NCBI GenBank assembly: GCA_964547995.1
Contig: CAZJRB010000089.1
Span: 1-31,278, forward strand
Reading direction: 5' to 3'
Length of the DNA: 31,278 nucleotides
Source: CAZJRB01 sp964547995
Lineage (GTDB): Bacteria > Planctomycetota > Planctomycetia > Pirellulales > Thermoguttaceae
Shown here: piece by piece, positions 22,960 to 30,232 of the stretch
Layout of the letters: the number at the start of each line of letters is the position of its first letter
Numbering within the stretch: position 1 is the first letter of the stretch
Notes under the pieces: model-generated
Database searches by the model: none
What the model saw: only the letters and a program-made list of their open reading frames with translations
What the model was told of the DNA's origin: nothing
Position numbers and translations under genes: made by a program

Positions 22960-23643
22960 ATGAAAACGCTACGTTTCTCGATCTTATTCGCTCTGCTGAT
23001 TGCATTTGCTGCGAACATGGCAAACACCCAAGACAAGAAAGCGAGGAAACCCGCCCCGAAACGCCGGCCCAACCCGGCGACCGACGCGCCGGACCTGCCG
23101 CGGGTGCTCTTGATCGGCGATTCGATCTCGATCGGCTATACGGCTCCCGCCCGCGAGGCCCTGAAAGGCAAGGCAAACGTACACCGCATCCCGACCAACG
23201 GCGGCCCGACCACTCGTGGCGTCGACCAAATCGACAGGTGGCTCGGCGATGGCAAGTGGGACGTGATCCATTTCAACTGGGGTCTGCACGACCTGAAATA
23301 TATCGGCGGCAAGAAGCAGGTCCCGCTCGACGAGTACGAGAAGAACCTCCGCAAGCTGGTCGAGCGGCTTAAGAAGACCGGCGCAAAGCTCATCTGGTGC
23401 AGCACCACGCCCGTCCCCAAGGGTTGCTCGCCGCCGCGGAAGAACGAGGACGTGCTCGAGTACAACGCCGTAGCGAAGAAGATCATGGACGAGAACAAGA
23501 TCGAGATCGACGATCTCTACGAGTTCGCCATGCCGCAATTGGAGAAGATCCAGCGCCCGGCCAACGTCCATTTCTCACCGGAGGGATCAAAAATCCTCGC
23601 CGGCAAGGTAGCGGAGTCGATCTCGAAGGCACTGAAGAAGTAA
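22960..23643 (+). CDS. Secreted SGNH/GDSL hydrolase
   Basis: 227 residues from the ATG at 22960, chosen because GGAG (22948-22951) lies 8 bases upstream and a signal peptide begins at once (MKTLRFSILFALLIAFAANM). The mature protein has block I LIGDSISIGY with the catalytic Ser, the middle motif NWGLHDLKY, and a late His in NVHFSPEGSK. The Asp that usually lies three residues before that His is Ala here, so catalysis may use another acid. Such enzymes de-esterify or deacetylate sugars or lipids outside the cytoplasm; the substrate is unknown. It stands alone, convergent with the radical SAM gene 16 bp away. Confidence 0.8.
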   Translation: MKTLRFSILFALLIAFAANMANTQDKKARKPAPKRRPNPATDAPDLPRVLLIGDSISIGYTAPAREALKGKANVHRIPTNGGPTTRGVDQIDRWLGDGKWDVIHFNWGLHDLKYIGGKKQVPLDEYEKNLRKLVERLKKTGAKLIWCSTTPVPKGCSPPRKNEDVLEYNAVAKKIMDENKIEIDDLYEFAMPQLEKIQRPANVHFSPEGSKILAGKVAESISKALKK

Positions 23644-23659
23644 GGCGGTGACGGTCGGC

Positions 23660-24529
23660 CTAGAAGCACACCGTAACCCGGTCCACCAGAGAGAGTCTTG
23701 CGGCAGCCCGGTTGACCTGGTCTGCCAGCTCTCCCAGATACGCGGTGCGATCCTGCCGGGCAAACAAGATTCTGCGATAGCGGTCGTGCAGGTCCGGAAA
23801 CCGCTCTCGCAGCAGTTGCGACACGGCGGGCCAGACGCGGGGCCGCCGGTTGAGCGCGTCCACCCAGATCGTGTCTACGCCCACGTCCCCCGCACGCTCA
23901 AGCATGGAATCAATGGAATCCTGGTTATCCGAAAGAAAGGGCAACAGCGGGCCGAACATGATCGACGTTTTCAGCCCCGCACGGCCTGCTTCTTCGACCA
24001 CGCGAAACCGCTCGTCGATGCTCACAACTCTCGGCTCCCACAGCGCTCTCAGGTCTTCGTCGAGCGTGGTGACCGTGGTCCCCACCCTCACGCCGTGGCC
24101 GGCGAACACCTCGAGATCGCGGAGCACCAGGGTGCTCTTTGTCAAGGCGCGCACTTGAAACCCGTATTCCAGCAACAATTCGCAACACCGCCGGGTCAGC
24201 CGGCGTTCGGCTTCGACGGGCTGCCAGCCGTCACACGCGCTGCTGACGAAGACCTCACCCGGCTCCGCCCGGCGCAACTGCCGCTTGAGCACCTCCACGG
24301 CGTTCACCTTGACGTCGACGAACTGCCCCCACGATTCCGCGTGCGGATGGAATCGCTGCATGAACCGGGCATAGCAGTAGACACACCCGTGCTCGCAGCC
24401 CGTGTAGCAATTCAGCGAGTAGTCGCAAATGGACGTGCGATTCAAGATCGTCTTGCACACAATCTCCCGGACGATGGGCGCTGCGGAATCCTCGGTCCTG
24501 AGTGTAGGCAGCTCCTTGTCCGACGTCAT
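23660..24529 (-). CDS. Radical SAM protein, spore photoproduct lyase-like (COG1533 type)
   Basis: 290 residues from the ATG at 24529, preceded by GGAG at 7 bases; a GTG at 24577 would add 16 residues but has no ribosome site. The cluster motif CEHGCVYC (Cys45, Cys49, Cys52) binds the [4Fe-4S] centre that cleaves S-adenosylmethionine. The segments GEVFVSSACDGWQPVE and TKSTLVLRDLEV are typical of the SplB-like family, whose bacterial members outside spore formers have no settled role. DNA photolesion repair is known for true SplB but should not be assumed here. The upstream DUF1573-type gene on the same strand ends 84 bp before this start. Confidence 0.8.
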   Translation of the reverse strand: MTSDKELPTLRTEDSAAPIVREIVCKTILNRTSICDYSLNCYTGCEHGCVYCYARFMQRFHPHAESWGQFVDVKVNAVEVLKRQLRRAEPGEVFVSSACDGWQPVEAERRLTRRCCELLLEYGFQVRALTKSTLVLRDLEVFAGHGVRVGTTVTTLDEDLRALWEPRVVSIDERFRVVEEAGRAGLKTSIMFGPLLPFLSDNQDSIDSMLERAGDVGVDTIWVDALNRRPRVWPAVSQLLRERFPDLHDRYRRILFARQDRTAYLGELADQVNRAAARLSLVDRVTVCF

Positions 24530-24613
24530 CCAAAGACTCCATTCCGTTTCTCGAACCGGACGAGTTCGTGCGCGCACCTCTGGGAAAGACGAACCGTGGC
24601 ACCCGACGCGCAG

Positions 24614-26863
24614 TTATTCATTCAGGTATCCCACGTATTGAAGCAAATAGGGGATACTTCCCTTGTCCGTCGAGACCTTGATTTCACTCTTGAGAAAACG
24701 ACATTTGCCAGGTACTGCCTCAATCCATACGTAGGTTTCCCTAGGATCGTCGGGGCTTTGCTCAAGCCACACACGGATATCGGGAGAGCCGTCGGGCTCG
24801 ACGGACAACTTCAGGGGCGCTGTACCCGACCGGGGGCGGACCACAACACGACGTTTCAACCCCTTCGACGTGACTGGCCCGAAGTGGACTGCCGGCGGCT
24901 GAACGGTGAACGAGGGGTGAATGATGCGAGCCTGCAAAGGAACGGACAACGCGGAGCCCCGATTCTCCACTGTGATGGTCAGCAAGTCCGTGACGTCGGT
25001 TCCGGCGCGCTTGCCGACGAGTGAACACTCGATCTCCTGCACGGCGGCTCGGCCAAGCCCTGCGTATTGGTCCTCGATACGGCCCTGACCAACCTTGTAC
25101 TCAGCGGATTCGTTCCGGTGCCCAATCTTCACGCCCGAAAACGCTTCTTTCGCTGCCAACGGGACCACGACCTCGATCTTACGATGGTCCCTCTTACCGA
25201 CCACGACGTCACCGAAGTCAACCGACATAGGCTGTACGAAGGGGTAATGTACCACAAATGCGGCCACGGAAAGCACAATTGGGGATGCGTCTTCGTTCTC
25301 GACAAAAACCTCGGCACCAGTTACGAAGCGGCCAATTCGAAGACGGAGGTCAACGCTTAGCTGGATTTCCCCCTTTTCGCCGGGCGGAATTGGCTTTTTA
25401 GGGTACGAGTCGACCAGGCAGCTACAGCCTCCCCTGACCCTGGTAATTCTCACGGTCCGATCGCTTGAATTGACAAACGGGAAAGCATGCACAACGATTG
25501 GCCAGGAATTGTCAACGGCAAACGTAGGCTTGTCCGGTTCGTAATGCGTGTGGTCAAACTGAAGCGGCGGTGGGGCTGCTGCAGGGGTGTCCGGCTTTTC
25601 CTCGTTCGATGGTTCCTCGGAGGTTTCACTTCGTCTTGGGACGTCACACTCCAGAGGTCGCTTCACCGTTGCATCAACCGCCGGACTTGCAGCCGTAAGT
25701 TCAAATATCTCGCTTGTCAGATTGTCCTGCACTATCGTTCCCACCGGGAACTTCATCCGATAGAACGGTTTCTTGAAGCCCTTGTTGATTTCCAGTTTCA
25801 GCACGCAAAACGTCGGGCCGGATACCTGGTACTTGACCGATTTCATGGAAGACTCGTCGATCTGAACCACGTCGTGCCAGACGACCGGTTTGCCGTCCTT
25901 CAACAGCGGCTGAAAACCTCGCTTGGTTCGCGGAAGGCAAATCGCGAAGTAAGAGTCGACTCGAAACTTCCTGGCGAGCCAAACGCCCGGCACCGCTTCG
26001 ACAAGATCGCTCCAAGTCCCTACATTTGATCCGCCCTCCGAGAGTTCCACATAATCGTCACCTTCCTTGGACAACTCGACGGAACGGACCTTCACCGGCG
26101 CGAGACCGCGCGACGGATCGAGCAAAACCGTGAGTCGGCGGTAGATCGGCTTTCGCGCACGGGGGTATTCCTTCTCCATCGAACGCAAGACAACGACGCG
26201 AACGCACTTGCCCAACTCCGAATCCGTAATGATCTCGGGAGGGAGAAGGTGTTTCGATGAGGATGCCTCGGCAAGGTATTCGCTGAGCGATCCTCGTTCA
26301 CCCGTATCGCGTGGGAGTTGGTGGAACCCGCGAAGGGACCCAATCCCCAGGAACAGCGGGAATGAACGGATACCTAGAAACGTATCAAGCGTCACGTGCA
26401 GTTTTCCCGTTGTTGTCATACGGAAAGATCTTTGCCATACTCGGCCATCGAAGCAGGTCGACGGTGCAGGAGATTGCTGATCGACGCCTCCCGGACCCTT
26501 CAGCCAGTCTACGCGATTGTGCCCGGAGGAGTCTCTTCGGTAGCGAAAAGAGCTTGGCTCCGGCCAAATCACCTTCTTGGGGTCAATTGGCGGCTTGGGC
26601 TCATACTCGAAATGATAGAACTCCGCCAGCGCGCTGTTGTACAAATTCATCGCGTGCCCGTAACGCTGCCAATCAGGCCCGGGATGCGTAACCTCTTCTA
26701 TGACTGCATCGATGCTGCGGATTGCCCGTTCTCTCGACTTGAGGACGTCCAGCACCTGATCGATGGTCCAACCATCATCCGCATGTGAGTTCGCGCCTAC
26801 CCCGACATTGACGAAAAGGAAAACAGCGCAGACCGTGACACCGAAGATTCTTCGTGCCAGCAT
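24614..26863 (-). CDS. Secreted protein with C-terminal DUF1573-like region
   Basis: 749 residues. A signal peptide (MLARRIFGVTVCAVFLFVNVGVGANSHA approximate extent, residues 1-28) starts it. The N-terminal 380 residues include a helix-rich start (DQVLDVLKSRERAIRSIDAV) and beta-rich sequence that recalls planctomycete LolA-like outer-membrane sorting domains, but this is uncertain. The C-terminal 300 residues are Ig-like beta domains; the segment FPFVNSSDRTVRITRVRGGCSCLV is the DUF1573 signature with its Cys-x-Cys pair. By eye the gene is less GC-rich than its neighbours. An AAGGGG ribosome site lies 8 bases before the ATG. Export to the periplasm or cell surface is likely; function is unknown. 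Confidence 0.7.
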   Translation of the reverse strand: MLARRIFGVTVCAVFLFVNVGVGANSHADDGWTIDQVLDVLKSRERAIRSIDAVIEEVTHPGPDWQRYGHAMNLYNSALAEFYHFEYEPKPPIDPKKVIWPEPSSFRYRRDSSGHNRVDWLKGPGGVDQQSPAPSTCFDGRVWQRSFRMTTTGKLHVTLDTFLGIRSFPLFLGIGSLRGFHQLPRDTGERGSLSEYLAEASSSKHLLPPEIITDSELGKCVRVVVLRSMEKEYPRARKPIYRRLTVLLDPSRGLAPVKVRSVELSKEGDDYVELSEGGSNVGTWSDLVEAVPGVWLARKFRVDSYFAICLPRTKRGFQPLLKDGKPVVWHDVVQIDESSMKSVKYQVSGPTFCVLKLEINKGFKKPFYRMKFPVGTIVQDNLTSEIFELTAASPAVDATVKRPLECDVPRRSETSEEPSNEEKPDTPAAAPPPLQFDHTHYEPDKPTFAVDNSWPIVVHAFPFVNSSDRTVRITRVRGGCSCLVDSYPKKPIPPGEKGEIQLSVDLRLRIGRFVTGAEVFVENEDASPIVLSVAAFVVHYPFVQPMSVDFGDVVVGKRDHRKIEVVVPLAAKEAFSGVKIGHRNESAEYKVGQGRIEDQYAGLGRAAVQEIECSLVGKRAGTDVTDLLTITVENRGSALSVPLQARIIHPSFTVQPPAVHFGPVTSKGLKRRVVVRPRSGTAPLKLSVEPDGSPDIRVWLEQSPDDPRETYVWIEAVPGKCRFLKSEIKVSTDKGSIPYLLQYVGYLNE

Positions 26864-27038
26864 GGCGTCACCCCTTATTGAAGAGTTTCTTCTAGGACCT
26901 GTTTGGAGTCATTCCCATAACACAACAATTCAGCCCTAGCCGCCGGTCACCCCTCCGCGAATCAATATACCATAGTGCGGGGGGGCACGTCAAGCAGGGC
27001 GGATTTCGGGGCTATAATTCTGTTGGCGAGTCTTCACT

Positions 27039-27068
27039 CCAGGGGCTTACGCCGGCTTACGCCCCTGG
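27039..27068. repeat. Inverted repeat after the radical SAM/SPASM gene
   Basis: CCAGGGGC (27039-27046) pairs with GCCCCTGG (27061-27068) around a 14-base loop with a doubled GCTTAC word. It lies 3 bp past the TAA stop (27072-27074) of the minus-strand gene. No T run follows on that strand, so it is a possible weak terminator or another dispersed palindrome. Confidence 0.5.
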
Positions 27069-27071
27069 CTA

Positions 27072-28190
27072 TTAACTGTCGCCCCTTTGGGGCTGGCCTT
27101 CCGCCCCTTTGTTCGGGATGTAAACGCAATCGGGTTCCGTTTCGAGCGGGTCGCCGGTGACGGCGTAGGCGCGGGCTCGGCTGCCGCCGCAGATGTGGCG
27201 GTACTGGCAGATGCCGCAACGGCCTTTGAACTTGTCCGGGTCGCGCAGGGCAAGGAATGTCTCGTGGTTCTGGTAAGTGTCGATGACCGAATCGTCGGGG
27301 AACTTTCCGCACAACAGCGGCAGGAACCCGGCCGGGAAGATCTCGCCGGTGTGGCTGACGAACATGATGCCCTTGCCGTCGCCGACACCCAACGGGGCCC
27401 GGTGCCCGCGCCGCTCGGCCGAGTCGTCCATCCCCTGCGGCCCGGCCAGCGGATCGCCGCCCTGTTGGAGCACGAACCGCCGGTAGTGCGGGGCCTCGGT
27501 CGTTTTTACGCTGTACGGCTGCTGCCGGGCATGGCGCCATAGCTTCGCAAAAACCTCTTCGTACTCTTGCGGCTTGATCCGCTCTTCCTCGACGCCCCGG
27601 CCGACCGGCACGAGAAAGAAGGCCGCCCACATGGCGATACCCTGCGACGTGAGCAGCTCGGCGATCTCGTCGACCTGGTGGACGTTCCGCCGCGCGATCG
27701 TCGTGTTGATCTGGACGGCCATTTCCAGATCCCGGGCGTTGGCCAACATCTCCAGGGTCCGCTCGAAGCTGCCCTCGAAGCCGCGGAAGGCGTCGTGCAC
27801 CTCGGCGGTGGCCCCGTCGAGACTGATTCCCAGCCGCCGGACGCCGGCTCCCCGGGCCCGTTCGAACGCCGTGCGAGTGGCCAGCGGTGTTGCCGACGGT
27901 GTCAGGGCAACCTGCACCCCCTGGCCGATTGCATAACGGATCAGGTCGAACAGGTCGGGGCGCTTAAGGGGATCGCCCCCGGTGAAGACCATCATCGGCG
28001 CCCGCGGAAACGACGCCACCTGGTCGATCAGGGCCTTCGACTGCTCGTGGGTCAGTTCGTCCGGGTGCCGCTCTTCCTGGGCCGACGCCCGGCAGTGCTT
28101 GCAGACCAGATCGCAAGCCAGCGTCGTCTCGTAGTAGAACATCAGCGGGTTGCGGCCGAAGTCGGTTTTGCTGTAGGTGGAGTGGTTCAT
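27072..28190 (-). CDS. Radical SAM/SPASM protein, TIGR04053-like
   Basis: 372 residues. The N-terminal radical SAM domain has Cys26, Cys30 and Cys33 in ACDLVCKHCRASA, then MMVFTGGDPLKRPDLFDL and ALTPSATPL, all characteristic of the TIGR04053 family near the AhbD/NirJ haem-biosynthesis group. The C-terminal SPASM region has the Cys-rich segment GRCGICQYRHICGG, for auxiliary iron-sulfur clusters. The substrate is not known; a peptide or a tetrapyrrole is possible. The ribosome site is unclear: GGAG lies about 15 bases upstream, next to the dispersed element at 28210-28231. The small membrane protein upstream on the same strand may be a partner. Confidence 0.85.
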   Translation of the reverse strand: MNHSTYSKTDFGRNPLMFYYETTLACDLVCKHCRASAQEERHPDELTHEQSKALIDQVASFPRAPMMVFTGGDPLKRPDLFDLIRYAIGQGVQVALTPSATPLATRTAFERARGAGVRRLGISLDGATAEVHDAFRGFEGSFERTLEMLANARDLEMAVQINTTIARRNVHQVDEIAELLTSQGIAMWAAFFLVPVGRGVEEERIKPQEYEEVFAKLWRHARQQPYSVKTTEAPHYRRFVLQQGGDPLAGPQGMDDSAERRGHRAPLGVGDGKGIMFVSHTGEIFPAGFLPLLCGKFPDDSVIDTYQNHETFLALRDPDKFKGRCGICQYRHICGGSRARAYAVTGDPLETEPDCVYIPNKGAEGQPQRGDS

Positions 28191-28209
28191 CGGGGCTGGT
28201 TTTCTCCGG

Positions 28210-28231
28210 ATTTCTGCGAAGCCGCAAGCGG
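28210..28231 (-). repeat. Dispersed 22-bp element, copy 2
   Basis: Minus-strand reading begins CCGCTTGCGGCTTCGCA and ends GAAAT, 21 of 22 identical to 21654-21675. It lies between a heptad array and the start of the radical SAM/SPASM gene, in the same order and orientation as copy 1 between mnmE and ribokinase. Confidence 0.7.
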
Positions 28232-28237
28232 CCAGGT

Positions 28238-28293
28238 ACTATCCACTCTCCACTCTCCACTATCCACTGCCCTCTGTCCACTCTCCACTACTC
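28238..28293. repeat. Heptanucleotide array, eight units, over the stop of the membrane gene
   Basis: Units on the + strand: ACTATCC, ACTCTCC, ACTCTCC, ACTATCC, ACTGCCC, TCTGTCC, ACTCTCC, ACTACTC. On the gene strand they read as TGGAGAG/TGGATAG. The TAG stop of the gene ending at 28288 lies in the unit nearest to the gene. This is the longest of the arrays with this consensus. Confidence 0.85.
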
Positions 28294-28719
28294 CTCGTCC
28301 AACCTTTCGCCCCCCGGGCCGCAGGTGTCGCGGATCACTTCGCGCCGCAGGACGGAGTAGTAGCGGAACCGGGCAGGCATGTGCGAGCCGACCGACGCGA
28401 TCACCACCACGGACATGAGGATCCACACACGGTACGGCCAGCAGTAGGGAACCAGGCACATCAGGCCGATCTTCGCGTATGTCGCCAGCCCGCGAACCTG
28501 GTGGAACCAGACCGGCCGAAAGTTCGTCTCCGCGATAGTCAGGGCAACGCCGGTCCCGATCGTCCACCACAGGCACGGCAACAGTCTCTCGCGGGGCACA
28601 TCGAAAAAGTGCCCACCCAGCAACACCGCCATCGCGGCAATATGGGCGGTCCGCAGGGCGATATTCCACGCCCGGGGGCTCGAAAGAAAGCCTTGTACGG
28701 AGGAAAGGAACCGGCCCAT
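28288..28719 (-). CDS. Small polytopic membrane protein
   Basis: 143 residues, mostly hydrophobic, with about four membrane helices (around 22-40, 47-65, 78-95 and 97-115). The sequence starts MGRFLSSVQGFLSSPRAWN and contains AHIAAMAVLLGGHFF; the His residues within helices could bind haem or metal, but I do not recognise the family with certainty. AGGTGG lies about 9 bases before the ATG. The gene precedes the radical SAM/SPASM gene by about 100 bp on the same strand and may be co-transcribed. Its stop codon is inside the heptad array. Confidence 0.65.
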   Translation of the reverse strand: MGRFLSSVQGFLSSPRAWNIALRTAHIAAMAVLLGGHFFDVPRERLLPCLWWTIGTGVALTIAETNFRPVWFHQVRGLATYAKIGLMCLVPYCWPYRVWILMSVVVIASVGSHMPARFRYYSVLRREVIRDTCGPGGERLDEE

Positions 28720-28741
28720 AACGATGCGCCACCTAATGCCA

Positions 28742-28948
28742 AAGTAGCAGGCACACTCCGTGTGCCGTCCGCGACTCCATTGTAACGTCTCGCGCGCTTT
28801 CCTACAAAGCCGCGACCGATGGTCGCGCCGGGCGGCACCAAAAGCCGTTCCCCGCGCCGCGCGGCGCGACCAACGGTCGCGGCTTTATAGTATGATGGAC
28901 AAATCACGCGTAGCGCCGCGGACGGCACACGGAGTGTGCCTGCTACTT
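28742..28948. repeat. 32-bp perfect inverted repeat enclosing a second inverted repeat
   Basis: Arms at 28742-28773 and 28917-28948 are perfect reverse complements, 32 bp each, separated by 143 bp. Each arm contains a smaller palindrome-like core, GCACACTCCGTGTGC. The right arm includes the TAG stop (28943-28945) of the secreted-protein gene. The family A repeat (28804-28888) lies between the arms, so one palindrome seems nested in another. No open frame of convincing length lies inside, so if this is a mobile element it is non-autonomous. Confidence 0.85.
28804..28888. repeat. 25-bp inverted repeat, family A copy 2
   Basis: Arms at 28804-28828 and 28864-28888 pair with two mismatches around a 35-base spacer. 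The right arm is identical to 22675-22699 of copy 1. The spacer differs from copy 1 in sequence but not much in length. The element sits between the arms of the 32-bp inverted repeat. Confidence 0.85.
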
Positions 28949-30232
28949 CTCTCGGCTGCGGCGTTCGTCTTCTTCCATCTGCTTGATCGTGACGCCCGTT
29001 TCGAGCGAGTGGCGCTTGATCTTGTCGGGCAGATCCTTCGGCGGGGGTTTCACCTGCTTGAGCACGATGTCGTCGAACTCGACCACGCCCGCCCCAAGGT
29101 AAGCATAGAGCATCACGCGGCCCCACCTCGGCGTGAACTGCGTGTGTTTCGGCGTGAACTCCTGGCTTTGGGTGTTCCACTCGTTCTTGGGGCCCTTGAG
29201 ATTCTGCTGGCTGCGATAGACCTCGCGGTCCTGGGAGGGTTGCTCGTCGTCGCCCGGCGAACGCTCCGCCGTGCGCTCCGATTCGCGCTGGTATTTCGTA
29301 CCCATCCGGTCGTAACACTTGATGAAGACCTTGACGGCCGGGCCGTTGGTCCGCCAGCGGCACTGGAACCGGTACATGGCCAGCTCTTCGATCGGGAACG
29401 GCTTGCTGTAGTACATCACGCCGTAGCTGTCGCCGGTGGCCTTGTCGAAGGTGAAGCGGACCACGCGGTTTTTCGGGTTGCCGGCCTCGGCGATCCATTT
29501 GACTTTGTTACCGAGCGGCTCGCGGGGCTGGGCCCCGGTCGATTCCCAGCCCTTGGGGATCTTCCCGCTGCCCTGCTGGAAATCGCCGATCACCAGGTTT
29601 GGGTTCTTTTTCCAATTCTCTTCGATCGACTCGTCGACCGGCGGCGGCCCGCCCGGCTTGCGGCCGTAGAGCGCGTCGAGCATCTCCTTGACGTACAGGT
29701 GCGGGATCTCGCTGACCGACTTGGTCCGGGCCTTGCGGTCGTAGATGACCTTCGGTTTCGGACCGCTGAAATCGACGCACTTGAGCACCACGTCGTAGAC
29801 TTCCCATTCGTGCCCCGGCACGCGCTCGACGCTTCCCCAGATCCCGACGTGGGCCCCGAAATCCTCCCGGACGATCTTCTTCATCTCGTCGAGCGACCGC
29901 TCGGGCGACGGCTTCCGCCCGTTGGTCTTGCAGGTGTCGCGGACATCGAGCATGGTCTCGGGAATGACGAACTTGCCCTGCTTGTTGAGTCGCTGCCAGA
30001 GCATGTCGCCGACCTTCTCGCCGTAGACGCCGTCGTCGAATTTCGAGACGAAGTCGAAGGGAATAACGACCTTTTCCTCGGCGAAGGACGGGACGCCGGC
30101 AAGAAGAGCGAGAAACACAACGGAGAGGAGAAGTCCCCGCGTGTTGTGGGGAGATTGTAAATTGCAAATTGCAAATTGCAAATTGTAAATTGACTTGCAG
30201 TACCAATGTGATTTACAGTTTTCAACCAACAT
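28943..30232 (-). CDS. Secreted protein of unknown function with a repeat-altered N-terminus
   Basis: Up to 429 residues from the ATG at 30232, which directly follows the TAG of the upstream gene (30233-30235). The real signal peptide appears to be RGLLLSVVFLALLAGVPSFA, about 30 residues in. The residues before it (NLQFAICNLQ and neighbours) are encoded by a 7-bp ATTGCAA array, and no ATG lies between array and signal peptide, so the start is uncertain; a TTG inside the array is another option. The mature N-terminal half (VIPFDFVSKFDDGVYGEKVG) recalls periplasmic TolB/CsgG-like N-domains. The C-terminal half looks like a beta-sandwich (YRFQCRWRTNGPAVKVFIK), and a charged tail follows. The stop lies in the arm of the 32-bp inverted repeat. 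Confidence 0.65.
   Translation of the reverse strand: MLVENCKSHWYCKSIYNLQFAICNLQSPHNTRGLLLSVVFLALLAGVPSFAEEKVVIPFDFVSKFDDGVYGEKVGDMLWQRLNKQGKFVIPETMLDVRDTCKTNGRKPSPERSLDEMKKIVREDFGAHVGIWGSVERVPGHEWEVYDVVLKCVDFSGPKPKVIYDRKARTKSVSEIPHLYVKEMLDALYGRKPGGPPPVDESIEENWKKNPNLVIGDFQQGSGKIPKGWESTGAQPREPLGNKVKWIAEAGNPKNRVVRFTFDKATGDSYGVMYYSKPFPIEELAMYRFQCRWRTNGPAVKVFIKCYDRMGTKYQRESERTAERSPGDDEQPSQDREVYRSQQNLKGPKNEWNTQSQEFTPKHTQFTPRWGRVMLYAYLGAGVVEFDDIVLKQVKPPPKDLPDKIKRHSLETGVTIKQMEEDERRSREK
30154..30195. repeat. ATTGCAA heptad array, six units
   Basis: Units: ATTGTAA, ATTGCAA, ATTGCAA, ATTGCAA, ATTGTAA, ATTGACT. It lies in the 5' end of the minus-strand gene ending at 28943, just before the sequence for its signal peptide. 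Because 7 is not a multiple of 3, each unit is read in a new frame, giving the odd NLQFAICNLQ peptide if translated. Confidence 0.85.

Noticed and set aside
23648..25024. 458-residue + strand frame opposite the SPL-like radical SAM gene
   Set aside because: The minus-strand gene has the CxxxCxxC motif and a good ribosome site; the + frame has neither domain nor start signal.
28238..28293. CRISPR array
   Set aside because: Units are 7 bp with no spacers and no cas genes nearby.
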